Notes: generated by a model from the letters alone, not told the origin. DNA of 40,506 nt from Acidimicrobiia bacterium (GCA_009840735.1 VXNF01000083.1:74040-114545), one strand, 5' to 3'. Shown: positions 15,913-31,160, counted from the stretch's first letter. A program made the numbers and translations.

Positions 15913-17937
15913 ATGACCGCATATCCCCGACTCTTCAGCGAATGGCGACTCCGGCACACGACGGTCCCGAACCGTGTCGTCTTCGCCCCCACCTGCCCCA
16001 CCTGGGTGGCCGACCCGCTCGAGGGCATCTTCACCGATCAGGCGGTGGCCTACTACGAGGAGCGCGCCCGCTCGGGGCTCGGCATGATCATCATCGGCGG
16101 GACGATCATCCATCCCGAGGCGCTGTACTCCGAGCTGAACTTCCCGGGCCTGTGGAACGACGAGCAGATCGAGGGGCTCGCCCGGGTGGCTGAGGCCGTG
16201 CAGCGCCACGGCACCCGGCTCGTGACCCAACTGCTGCACCCCGGCCTGCGGGCCATGAACGTCATCAACAAGGACCCCGCCGCCGACCTCGACGCCGAGT
16301 GGTGGCACGTGGCGCCCAGCCAGGTGCCACCGGGCGAGTACCCCAACGCCCCCATGCCCAAGGAGATCGAGGAACACGAGATCCACGAGATCATCGAGGC
16401 CTACGCCAGCGCGGCGCGGCGAGCCTTCGAGGCCGGGCTGGACGGCGTGGAGTTCCACATGGCCCACGGCTACCTCCCGTGGCAGTTCCTGTCGCCGCTG
16501 TACAACCACCGCACCGACGGCTGGGGCGGCTCCTATGAGAACCGCCTGCGCTTCTCACTGGAGGCCCTCGCCGGCATCCGGGCCTCCGCCGGTGACGACA
16601 AGATCGTGGGCTACCGCATCAACTCCGCCTCGTTCTGGCCCGGCGACTTGGAGATGGACGACGTGAAGCGGATCGTGGCCGATCTCGACGAGCGCTCCGA
16701 CGTGGACTACGTGAACATCTCCGCAGGCGTCCACCACTCGTTCATCCACACCCCGATGACCTACGAGCCCGGCTGGGAGCGCGGCTACACCAAGGCTGTC
16801 AAAGAGGTCACGAACACGCCGGTCCTGCTCGTGGGGCGCATCACCCACCCCGGGATCGCCGAAGAGATCCTCGAGGCCGGCGAGGCTGACGCCATCCTGC
16901 TGGCGCGTCAGCTCTTCGCCGACGAGCACTGGGTGCAGAAGGTCCGCGACGGGCGCGAGGACGACATCCGCCGTTGCGTGGCCGCCAACTACTGCTGGCG
17001 GAGCGTCATCTCCGGCGGGCGCGTCCAGTGCGTCTACAACCCCGTGGTGGGCCGCGAGCGCCAGTGGGGCGAGGGCAGCCTCACCGCGGTGGCCGACGCC
17101 AAGAAGGCGCTTGTCATCGGGGGCGGCCCGGCCGGTCTGGAGTACGCCCGCATCGCCGCCGCCCGCGGCCACGAGGTGGTCGTCGTGGAGCGGGAGGCCC
17201 GCACCGGCGGCCATGTGCGCTGGCACGCGGCGCTGCCCAAGCGCTCAGAGTACGGACAGATCGCGGTGTGGCTGGCCGCTCAGGCCGCCGGCAACGGCGC
17301 CGTCATCCGCACCGGCGAGAACGTGGACGACGGAAACCTGGACGCGTTGCTGGAGGCGGAGTCGCCGGACCACGTGGTGGTGGCGACCGGCTCGCACTAC
17401 CGGCGCGACGGCTGGCAGGGCCAGACGGCGGCGCCGCTGCCGGGCTGGGAGACGGGCAACTGCGTGAGCTGGGTCGACGTGGCCACCGGCGCTGTCGAGC
17501 CGTCGGGTTCGGTCATCGTCATCGACGATCTGCAGGACGCCATGGCCCCGCTCACGGCCGTCAAGGTCGCCGACGCCGGCTGCGACACGAAGCTCGTGAC
17601 CCGCTGGCCGATGATCGGCATGGAGACGATCCCCGAGGTGTACTACTTATGGGTGCGCCAGCACCTCTACGAGTCCGGCGTCGAGGTGCTGCCGGACCTG
17701 TTCGTGAAGGAGATCAAGGGCGACACCGTGGAGTTCCTGAACGTCTACCTCAACGACCTCACCACGACCCTGGCCGCCGACTGGATCGTCATGGCGACCG
17801 GCCGGCAGTCCGACAACGGCCTGTACCACGCGCTGCGCCGCCGCGGCGTCAGTGTCGAGATGATCGGCGACGCCATCGCCCCGCGCACCACCTACGAGGC
17901 CGTCTACGAAGGCCACCGCCAAGCCCGCAAGCTGTGA
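15913..17937 (+). CDS. Old Yellow Enzyme family FMN/FAD oxidoreductase (FadH / TMADH / N-methylproline demethylase-like)
   Basis: 674 residues from ATG 15913, chosen for its GGAGG. The N-terminal TIM barrel binds FMN and carries the OYE signature (FHMAHGYLPWQFLSP, then YNHRTDGWGGSYENR). A cysteine region at about 354-372 (RRCVAANYC ... GGRVQC) aligns with the 4Fe-4S site of trimethylamine dehydrogenase and 2,4-dienoyl-CoA reductase, but the second Cys of the usual CxxC start is Ala. An FAD/NAD domain follows, with ALVIGGGPAGLEYARIAA and a late ATGRQSDNGLYHALR. Relatives reduce enoyl-CoA thioesters or demethylate N-methylated amines and betaines; the substrate here is unknown. It stands alone between the DUF5719 gene and the restriction cassette. 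Confidence 0.85.
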   Translation: MTAYPRLFSEWRLRHTTVPNRVVFAPTCPTWVADPLEGIFTDQAVAYYEERARSGLGMIIIGGTIIHPEALYSELNFPGLWNDEQIEGLARVAEAVQRHGTRLVTQLLHPGLRAMNVINKDPAADLDAEWWHVAPSQVPPGEYPNAPMPKEIEEHEIHEIIEAYASAARRAFEAGLDGVEFHMAHGYLPWQFLSPLYNHRTDGWGGSYENRLRFSLEALAGIRASAGDDKIVGYRINSASFWPGDLEMDDVKRIVADLDERSDVDYVNISAGVHHSFIHTPMTYEPGWERGYTKAVKEVTNTPVLLVGRITHPGIAEEILEAGEADAILLARQLFADEHWVQKVRDGREDDIRRCVAANYCWRSVISGGRVQCVYNPVVGRERQWGEGSLTAVADAKKALVIGGGPAGLEYARIAAARGHEVVVVEREARTGGHVRWHAALPKRSEYGQIAVWLAAQAAGNGAVIRTGENVDDGNLDALLEAESPDHVVVATGSHYRRDGWQGQTAAPLPGWETGNCVSWVDVATGAVEPSGSVIVIDDLQDAMAPLTAVKVADAGCDTKLVTRWPMIGMETIPEVYYLWVRQHLYESGVEVLPDLFVKEIKGDTVEFLNVYLNDLTTTLAADWIVMATGRQSDNGLYHALRRRGVSVEMIGDAIAPRTTYEAVYEGHRQARKL

Positions 17938-17961
17938 CCCGCGGCGGGGTGAGCCCGGCGT

Positions 17962-17975
17962 CGCAACGGGTTGCG
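17962..17975. repeat. Perfect inverted repeat upstream of the McrB-like gene
   Basis: CGCAAC-GG-GTTGCG, two 6-base arms around GG, about 36 bases upstream of a candidate -10 box (TAGAGT at 18011). It could be an operator for a helix-turn-helix protein, or the base of a terminator for the gene before it; no T-run follows. Confidence 0.45.
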
Positions 17976-18010
17976 GCCGGATTACGTCCGAGACCACTTT
18001 TCGCTGTGTT

Positions 18011-18016
18011 TAGAGT
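18011..18016 (+). promoter_or_regulatory. Candidate -10 box for the McrB-like/nuclease operon
   Basis: TAGAGT would start transcription near 18023. The leader contains GGAGG at 18043-18047, ten bases before GTG 18058. A second TANNNT (TAACCT, 18028-18033) is also possible. Confidence 0.35.
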
Positions 18017-18057
18017 TATGTCGCGGTAACCTCGCGCCGAGTGGAGGTGGTCCGACC

Positions 18058-19704
18058 GTGAGAGTCTCGCAGAACGCGCTGGAGACGGCGCTCGATGACT
18101 TCCGAGAACTGCACTATACGAGAGCCGTCGTGTCCCTCTTCGAGAGCTTCCTCGTCGCCAAGTCGCTGGAGGCCCGGCCCGGAGATGATGAGGCGAAGAT
18201 CGAACAGGTGAACGACGCTGTCAAGAGACTGTTCGTGCTGGATCCGTCGCATCCACTCGGGCGCTTGTATCCGTTCCGCTACGACTGGAGGAATCCCGAC
18301 GACTCAGGGCGCAAGACGGTATGGAACAACACGACCCGCGGCCCGAAACTCGCCACCTCGATCTTCAGGAACGTCGGGGCACGCCCGGGAGAGGACATCC
18401 GCAACGGTCTACGGTCGGACGCCTCCGCTATCCTCCGCGACACGCTTGCCGAGAAGGGGCATCGTCGTCCGAGCACGGAAGCCCTGATCTGCCTGTTGCT
18501 GCGGGAGCACGACTTCCCCGCAGGTAGCGACTGGCATGACGCCGGGAGGGTTCTGCTCGGGCAGTTCGCCCTGACCGAGGGCGACCTCGAGAACATTTCG
18601 ATTCGCCGTTCGCCGGGCTGTCCGCTGCTCGGGTCGCCGGATTGGGACGTTGCTCAGCTACCGGACAGACTCGCACCTCCGGCTGCGGTTCGCAGCATTG
18701 TCGTCGAGCAGCAGCCATCGGCCACGACACCCGCCGACGAACCGGAACCGGCGATCCTCGACCGGCGCGTCGAGCGCATGTTGCGTCTCGCCGTGACGAG
18801 CTACCGATTCGTCATGCTCGTGGGGCCGCCGGGCACCGGCAAGGGAAGGCTGGTCCGATGGATCGCGGATCAGGTGGCCGGCGACCCGACGGCGCTCGGA
18901 TTCGAAGAGGGCTTTCACCCCAATCCGGTGTGGGTGACACCCGATGACACGTGGAGTGCGTTCGAGTTGGTCGGCGGCTTCGTTCCTGCTGATGACGGCC
19001 GGCTTCGATGGTCGAGTGGGTGCATACCGGATGTACTCCGCCAGAATCGCTGGCTCGTCCTAGACGAAGCCAACAGGGCGGACCTGGACAGGATCATGGG
19101 TCCCCTTCTGACATGGCTCGCGGACGAGGAGGTGCAGATCGGACGCACGGAGCCGCACGCGGGTGTCCCGATACTCCTCGGCTGGAGCCGGGCGGGGTCG
19201 AGCATGGCGGAGTCGGACGACATTGGCGAGTCGATGCGCTTTCTTGCCGGAAAAGATTGGCGGATGATCGGCACCTACAACCCCCAGGACGCGATGAGGG
19301 TCTTCAGATTCGGTCTCGCGCTGTCTCGCCGCTTCGTCGTCGTCCCGGTGCCGCTGATATCTCCAGGACAGTTCGAGGAACTGCTGCGAGCACACCATCC
19401 CGGGATTGAGGATCCCGTGGTTGTGGCGATTCAGGGGCTGTACTCGGCCCATTGCTCGAAGCCGGAAACCTCCCTCGGCCCGGCAGTATTCCTGCGGATC
19501 GGGCGCTATCTCGAATCGGGCACCGAATCGGACTCACTTGCCGAACAGCTGGCGGAGGGCTACGTCTTGAACGTCGGCAAGTACCTCGCCACCTACAGCG
19601 ATGAGACATTGCAGATGCTGGGTAATCGGATACTCGACGATGAAGAGGTCTTCACCGAGGATCAATGGCAATGGATTATATCGCAACGCTTTTCACTTAG
19701 TTGA
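18058..19704 (+). CDS. McrB-like AAA+ ATPase of a restriction cassette
   Basis: 548 residues from GTG 18058, preceded by GGAGG. Residues 1-235 match nothing I recognise and may be the DNA-recognition part. An AAA+ module of the MoxR/McrB type follows. Its P-loop is GPPGTGKG (256-263), with Gly where Thr or Ser normally contacts magnesium. Walker B is WLVLDEANRADLDRIMG (332-348). A GTYNPQD segment (405-411) sits where McrB has its NTAD-type nucleotide motif, and the arginine finger is in SRRF (423-426). McrB uses GTP; the preserved N-x-x-D here leaves either GTP or ATP possible. The stop overlaps the next start (TTGA), so the nuclease is translated in step. Together they should form a motor plus nuclease like McrB-McrC or the LlaJI restriction subunits. 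Confidence 0.8.
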   Translation: MRVSQNALETALDDFRELHYTRAVVSLFESFLVAKSLEARPGDDEAKIEQVNDAVKRLFVLDPSHPLGRLYPFRYDWRNPDDSGRKTVWNNTTRGPKLATSIFRNVGARPGEDIRNGLRSDASAILRDTLAEKGHRRPSTEALICLLLREHDFPAGSDWHDAGRVLLGQFALTEGDLENISIRRSPGCPLLGSPDWDVAQLPDRLAPPAAVRSIVVEQQPSATTPADEPEPAILDRRVERMLRLAVTSYRFVMLVGPPGTGKGRLVRWIADQVAGDPTALGFEEGFHPNPVWVTPDDTWSAFELVGGFVPADDGRLRWSSGCIPDVLRQNRWLVLDEANRADLDRIMGPLLTWLADEEVQIGRTEPHAGVPILLGWSRAGSSMAESDDIGESMRFLAGKDWRMIGTYNPQDAMRVFRFGLALSRRFVVVPVPLISPGQFEELLRAHHPGIEDPVVVAIQGLYSAHCSKPETSLGPAVFLRIGRYLESGTESDSLAEQLAEGYVLNVGKYLATYSDETLQMLGNRILDDEEVFTEDQWQWIISQRFSLS

Positions 19705-20927
19705 AAGAGCTGAATATTCCTCGAGAGGGGCTGAAGGAGATCACTGCCGTCTGGACGGGTGACGGGAAGATGATCGAGTTGGTGTCCGCCGTCGCGGAGC
19801 CTGACGCCTTGATCGCCTGGACCCCGGACGAGGTGCGGAGTCGAGTTCGTCGCGTCCTCTTCGGCCTGCTCGAGCCGCACGTCGCGCAGTGGCCGGAGTC
19901 GCTGCGGCACTGGGAGCAATGTCTCCCGACGGCCACAGCGACCGAGCGAATGGTGCTGTCGACGCCGCAGAGCAGGGTCGACTGGATCTCGTCGGTTCGG
20001 AAGCACGGCTGGCCGCCGCGCCGGTATGTCGTGCAGGCGCGGCACCGGGTCGTCGGCGGGGTGGCGATGAGCACTCTGGCGTGGCTCTCTGCGGAACTCA
20101 GCGACGCGCTCGACCGGCTCGATCCTCGCGATGCGCCGCTGCTGATCGACCGCATCGCCCCGCCGACTCGCCTTCTGCGCACGGTGATCGAGCGATTCGC
20201 CCACGACATCGAGCCGGCCCAGCCGAGTCACGCTGAACTGCGCTCATTGGAGGCATCCGGGCCTCCGTGGCGCGCCATCGCGCAAGCTGCCCGCCTGACG
20301 GTTCGAGCCACCACGGATCCGGAGTTCCTGGCTTTCGAGCTGCTCGAACCCGACGCTGAACTGCAGTGGAGACTCTTCCACGTCAGCGCATTCGGATTCG
20401 CCATAGCGGGTCTTCGATCGGCTCAGTGCAGCATGCGTTGGAACATGCCGCTGCGCGGCCTCCGAAGCGGTCCCCAGCTGAGTGCGGTCCAACCCGACGG
20501 CCGATCGTGGGATCTGTGGTTCGAGTCGGCAGGCGCCCGCTCGCACTACGAGCTCGGCCGGTCCACGTATGCGTCCGCCGTGGCGGGCGTCCCGGACACC
20601 GGTGGAGCCATCGGATCGGACGTCCTCCTGATCCGTCCCGGCGAGAGAGCGCTTCTTCTTGAGTGCAAGTGGAGTGCCGATGCAAGCTACGTCGGCCGTG
20701 ACGGCTATCACCAAGTGTCGAGCTACGTTCTCGACACGCTCAATGGGCTCGCACCGCAGGTGTGGGGATTCGTCGTGGGCCCGGAGGAGGTGGTCCCGAC
20801 GACGAGCTTCGGATTGGAGGCGTGGCGATCCATGAGGATCATTCTCGGCTCGACCCATGCGTCGGAGGTGTCGGCTCTGGTGCGGAGGTTCTTAGCCGAC
20901 GAGCCGGTACCTCTCGGAGAGGGTTGA
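19701..20927 (+). CDS. PD-(D/E)XK nuclease, partner of the McrB-like ATPase
   Basis: 408 residues from TTG 19701, a start chosen because it overlaps the ATPase stop by four bases; ATG 19770 is the alternative. Residues 1-290 have no recognisable domain. The C-terminal part holds a classical PD-(D/E)XK core: D307 in GSDVLLIRPGERALL, E321-C-K323 in LLLECKWS, and Q338 in YHQVSSYVLD, in the order and spacing expected for a Mg-dependent endonuclease. In McrBC-like systems the equivalent McrC subunit cuts DNA when driven by the ring ATPase. The 3' end overlaps the convergent methyltransferase gene by 36 bases. No sequence-based family name can be given beyond the nuclease fold. Confidence 0.78.
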   Translation: MKELNIPREGLKEITAVWTGDGKMIELVSAVAEPDALIAWTPDEVRSRVRRVLFGLLEPHVAQWPESLRHWEQCLPTATATERMVLSTPQSRVDWISSVRKHGWPPRRYVVQARHRVVGGVAMSTLAWLSAELSDALDRLDPRDAPLLIDRIAPPTRLLRTVIERFAHDIEPAQPSHAELRSLEASGPPWRAIAQAARLTVRATTDPEFLAFELLEPDAELQWRLFHVSAFGFAIAGLRSAQCSMRWNMPLRGLRSGPQLSAVQPDGRSWDLWFESAGARSHYELGRSTYASAVAGVPDTGGAIGSDVLLIRPGERALLLECKWSADASYVGRDGYHQVSSYVLDTLNGLAPQVWGFVVGPEEVVPTTSFGLEAWRSMRIILGSTHASEVSALVRRFLADEPVPLGEG

Positions 20928-22133
20928 CCTCGGGGTCTGCCGGCCGATCCGTTCTTCGGCAACCGACAGGTACTTTTCCGACACGTCGAATCCGAGGAAT
21001 GCGCATCGGTGATGCCCGGCTGCGATCCCCGAGTTGCCCGTCCCCACGAACGGATCCAGCACCAGGTCCCCCGGCTCGGTGGTGAGCGCGATGCAGCGGC
21101 CGGGCAGGGCGACGGGGAATTGTGCCCCGTGCCCGTTCCCGCCGCCCGATGTGGCGAGAACCCACACGTCGGACAGCTTCTCCGACTCGCACTCCGGATT
21201 GCGTCCACCGAACACCGGATCACAGAGGTGGTAGGGATCGCGAGAGAACTTCGGCGTCCGGTTCTTGGTGATGTGCATGATGTACTCGAGATTGCGACTG
21301 ACTCGCGAATGCTGCGGTTCGGGCAGCGAACCGCGCTTGGCCCATGTGATGACGGTCTTTACATAGAGTCCTATTGCGCTGGCTCGCTGGGCGATGAGGG
21401 CTGGGATCAGGCACTGCTCCCCGTCCTTCAGATACGAGTGACCGGCGGAGTAGCGGCGCACGTCGTGCTCGCGCCATTTCCTGCCGTCCTTGCCCTCCAT
21501 GGCCCGTAGGGCTTCGAGAGCCGAGCCGCGCACTTGGGTGCGGGTGTTGAAGCTGTCCATGACGTTCCACCAGATGGATCCGTCATCGGTCAGGACTCGG
21601 GAGAGTGCGTCGAGCACCTGAACGGTGTGCCGGATGAAGCCCTCGGGTGTCTGTTCGTGACCGAACGCACAGTGCTCGCCGTCGGCCCAGGTCACGTCGT
21701 GCGAGCATTCGTAGAGACGCATGCCCCAATACGGCGTGGAGGTGACGACGCACTGGACGCTCGAACCGGGGACCGACTCCAGCAGGTCGAGCGCATTGCC
21801 CTGACGCAATTCGCAGTCGAGCGGATTGGCCGTGAAGTCTTGCGCACCGGTCGCGGAAGTGTGACTCTCGAGATGGTCGATGACCCTGGATCGTGGCACG
21901 AAGGTCTCTCTGAACGAGTCCTGGTCGAGGAGGGTGAGCACCTCGGCGGCGGTTAGGTGGGTCCGCTTCCCGAAGACCTTGCGGACGAACGTTGGGGACA
22001 TGCCCACCGCCTTCGCCACCGAGTCCAGGGGATAACGGCTACGGAGTGTGCTGTAGCGCTCGGGCTGCAGCGCCGAGATGGGTGTGCGTGGCTTGATGTC
22101 CGGCGGATGGCTGCCGTTGCTGCCGGTGGTCAT
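20892..22133 (-). CDS. Beta-class DNA methyltransferase (N4-cytosine or N6-adenine) with N-terminal HTH
   Basis: 413 residues from ATG 22133, which has an AAGGGA Shine-Dalgarno; an in-frame ATG at 22172 overlaps the likely -10 box and is rejected. A helix-turn-helix lies at about 34-66 (LDSVAKAVGMSPTFVRKVFG). The catalytic motif IV TSTPYWG (131-137) comes before the SAM-binding motif LVLDPFVGTGNSGIAA (357-372), the order of the beta class; Thr replaces the first Pro of the canonical SPPYW. An insert with paired Cys/His (ECSHDVTW, then HCAFGHE) and the SIWWNVMDSF segment are usual in such enzymes. It probably protects host sites from the adjacent nuclease. Methyltransferases with an added HTH, such as M.SsoII and M.EcoRII, also repress their own operons, so a regulatory role is possible. 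Confidence 0.85.
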   Translation of the reverse strand: MTTGSNGSHPPDIKPRTPISALQPERYSTLRSRYPLDSVAKAVGMSPTFVRKVFGKRTHLTAAEVLTLLDQDSFRETFVPRSRVIDHLESHTSATGAQDFTANPLDCELRQGNALDLLESVPGSSVQCVVTSTPYWGMRLYECSHDVTWADGEHCAFGHEQTPEGFIRHTVQVLDALSRVLTDDGSIWWNVMDSFNTRTQVRGSALEALRAMEGKDGRKWREHDVRRYSAGHSYLKDGEQCLIPALIAQRASAIGLYVKTVITWAKRGSLPEPQHSRVSRNLEYIMHITKNRTPKFSRDPYHLCDPVFGGRNPECESEKLSDVWVLATSGGGNGHGAQFPVALPGRCIALTTEPGDLVLDPFVGTGNSGIAAGHHRCAFLGFDVSEKYLSVAEERIGRQTPRSTLSERYRLVG

Positions 22134-22149
22134 CGGGGGAGTTCCCTTC

Positions 22150-22160
22150 GGGGGGGGGGG
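22150..22160. repeat. 11-base poly-G/C tract in the methyltransferase leader
   Basis: Eleven G on the plus strand (C on the coding strand) lie between the candidate -10 box at 22171-22176 and the AAGGGA ribosome site. Such homopolymers change length by slippage. Here it sits in the untranslated leader if the start is 22133, or in codons 5-8 if the upstream ATG 22172 is used. Confidence 0.85.
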
Positions 22161-22170
22161 CTCTACCTGC

Positions 22171-22176
22171 ATCCTA
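22171..22176 (-). promoter_or_regulatory. Candidate -10 box for the methyltransferase gene
   Basis: TAGGAT on the minus strand, identical to the boxes of aroH and the DUF512 gene. It would start the transcript near 22164, just before the poly-C tract. Confidence 0.45.
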
Positions 22177-22302
22177 CGAGAGGGTGTGACAGGGCTCGGT
22201 GATCTCCGGTGCCCTTCGACGCCGGCGCGCCCGGTCCCGTTCGAGCCCGGTGCCCGCGCCGTTGTTGTGGCGTCCGCCGCTGCTGTTCGGGCGCCGCCCG
22301 GG

Positions 22303-22737
22303 TCAGGCCTGGGTGGCGAGCACGCGGCGGACCGCGGCGACGTCGCCGGCGGTCGGTGGGCCGAGAATCCAGGCCTGCACCGCCCCCTCGTGGTCGGCCA
22401 CCAGGGTGAACGGCACGGCGTCGACGCCGTAGGAATCGTGCAGCGAGCCGTGGCGGGCGGCGTCCACCTCGACCACCTCGACGCCGGGGCCCGCCAGGGG
22501 CGCCAGACGCTCCAGGGCGGTGTCGCAGGAACCGCAGGCGCTGTCGGTCAACACGGCGACCAACCAGGGCGCCTCGGGGCTGCCGATGCCGGAGCGGGCG
22601 AAGGCGCCGCGGTCGACGCTCGAGGGGATTTCCGGTGCGGCCAGGACCCCGCGCCATCGGCTCCGTCGCCGGGAGGCCACCAGCGCCACGAGGCACGCCA
22701 CCGCCCCCAGGATCAGCGCCAGGGGAGCGAAGCGCAC
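22303..22737 (-). CDS. Membrane-anchored thioredoxin-like protein
   Basis: 144 residues from GTG 22737. An N-terminal helix (FAPLALILGAVACLVALVAS) anchors a thioredoxin fold with the redox motif SACGSC (C68 and C71) and the later cis-Pro region GVDAVPFTLVADHEG. It should act outside the membrane on protein thiols, or as a reductase partner; the target is unknown. It follows ftsH on the same strand after 28 bases, so it may be its operon partner. Confidence 0.8.
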   Translation of the reverse strand: MRFAPLALILGAVACLVALVASRRRSRWRGVLAAPEIPSSVDRGAFARSGIGSPEAPWLVAVLTDSACGSCDTALERLAPLAGPGVEVVEVDAARHGSLHDSYGVDAVPFTLVADHEGAVQAWILGPPTAGDVAAVRRVLATQA

Positions 22738-22765
22738 AACCGGTCGCTGTTGTCCTCAGCCCGCT

Positions 22766-24703
<1,938 letters not shown>

Positions 24704-24709
24704 AGGTTC

Positions 24710-24715
24710 ATGCTA
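24710..24715 (-). promoter_or_regulatory. Leaderless-type -10 box for ftsH
   Basis: TAGCAT on the minus strand, six bases before ATG 24703. Confidence 0.5.
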
Positions 24716-24805
24716 GGAGGGCGCCGGCTGATTCTGCGTCTCGCCCCCGCAGGCCGGGTCGAGACGGGCGGTGTGGGCGTGGCAGGGCTCGGGTGCGCCC
24801 ACGAG

Positions 24806-24811
24806 TAGGAT
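24806..24811 (+). promoter_or_regulatory. Candidate -10 box for the CPBP protease gene
   Basis: TAGGAT, 46 bases before ATG 24858. A GTG eight bases downstream is out of frame with the gene, so the transcript probably has a short leader. Confidence 0.35.
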
Positions 24812-24857
24812 CGCCGTTCGTGGCCCGTTGTTGTGTGTGTGCCGCCGCGGGCCGCTA

Positions 24858-25622
24858 ATGCCACAGAGCGGTCGACTGCGGCCACCGCCGCCGTGGACTG
24901 TCTCAGCGGCGGTGCTGGGATGGATCGCCGCCTCCGTCGTGACCGTGGTGGTCCAGGTGGTGCTGGTGTCGCTGTGGGCGCAGCCGAGCGGCGTCGGCGC
25001 CGCCGCCGGCCGGGCGGGAGCGCAGTTGGCGGGCGGCTTCGAGCCGGATCGCCTCGACGGTGGCATCTGGCGGTTCACCCTGCTGCAGGCGCCGCTCTGG
25101 TTGGCGCTGGCCGCCGCTGCCTGGTTTATCGTCCGCCGAGGCGGCACCGGCCTGCGCGCCACCTTGGGGCTCGAGCAGCGCTGGCGTGACGTGCCCGTCG
25201 GGCTCGCCTGCGGCCTCGCCACGCAGTTCCTGCTCATCCCGCTGGTGTACTTGCCGCTTTCGCCCTACATCGACACCGCCGACGTGGAGGCGCCGGCCCG
25301 GCGCATCATGGCACTGGCCGAGGACGCCGCGGCCGCAACGGTGCTGGTCGTCGCCGTCGTGGTGGTGGCGCCGTTGGTGGAGGAGATCTATTTCCGCGGC
25401 CTGCTGCTGCGGGCGCTCTGGGGCAAGATGGGGCGCGTCTGGACCGTGGCACTGTCGGCCGCGCTGTTCGGCCTAGCGCACCTGCAGCTCCTGCAGCTGC
25501 CGGCGCTGGTGGTCTTCGGGCTCGTGGCCGGCACGCTCGCGGTGGCCACCAAGCGCCTCGCCCCGGCGGTTTGGGCGCACGCCGCCTTCAACGGCGTCAC
25601 GGTCGTTGCGCTGCTTCGCTGA
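24858..25622 (+). CDS. CPBP-family intramembrane glutamic endopeptidase
   Basis: 254 residues from ATG 24858 (in-frame GTG 24837 is possible). It is a multi-pass membrane protein with the CPBP/CAAX (Abi, Rce1-like) motifs: EExxxR in LVEEIYFRG (E175, E176, R180), FGLAH (H208) and AHAAFN (H241, N245). Family members cleave substrates within the membrane, or work in peptide immunity or protein sorting; the substrate is unknown. It is divergent from ftsH and ends 3 bases before the next gene. Confidence 0.88.
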   Translation: MPQSGRLRPPPPWTVSAAVLGWIAASVVTVVVQVVLVSLWAQPSGVGAAAGRAGAQLAGGFEPDRLDGGIWRFTLLQAPLWLALAAAAWFIVRRGGTGLRATLGLEQRWRDVPVGLACGLATQFLLIPLVYLPLSPYIDTADVEAPARRIMALAEDAAAATVLVVAVVVVAPLVEEIYFRGLLLRALWGKMGRVWTVALSAALFGLAHLQLLQLPALVVFGLVAGTLAVATKRLAPAVWAHAAFNGVTVVALLR

Positions 25623-25625
25623 CCG

Positions 25626-31149
<5,524 letters not shown>

Positions 31150-31160
31150 GCGCCGACGGC

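Noticed and set aside
22134-22172. Upstream ATG at 22172 as start of the methyltransferase
   Set aside because: It coincides with the likely -10 box (TAGGAT) and would put the poly-C run in the coding sequence; ATG 22133 has a ribosome site. Kept only as an alternative in the poly-C finding.
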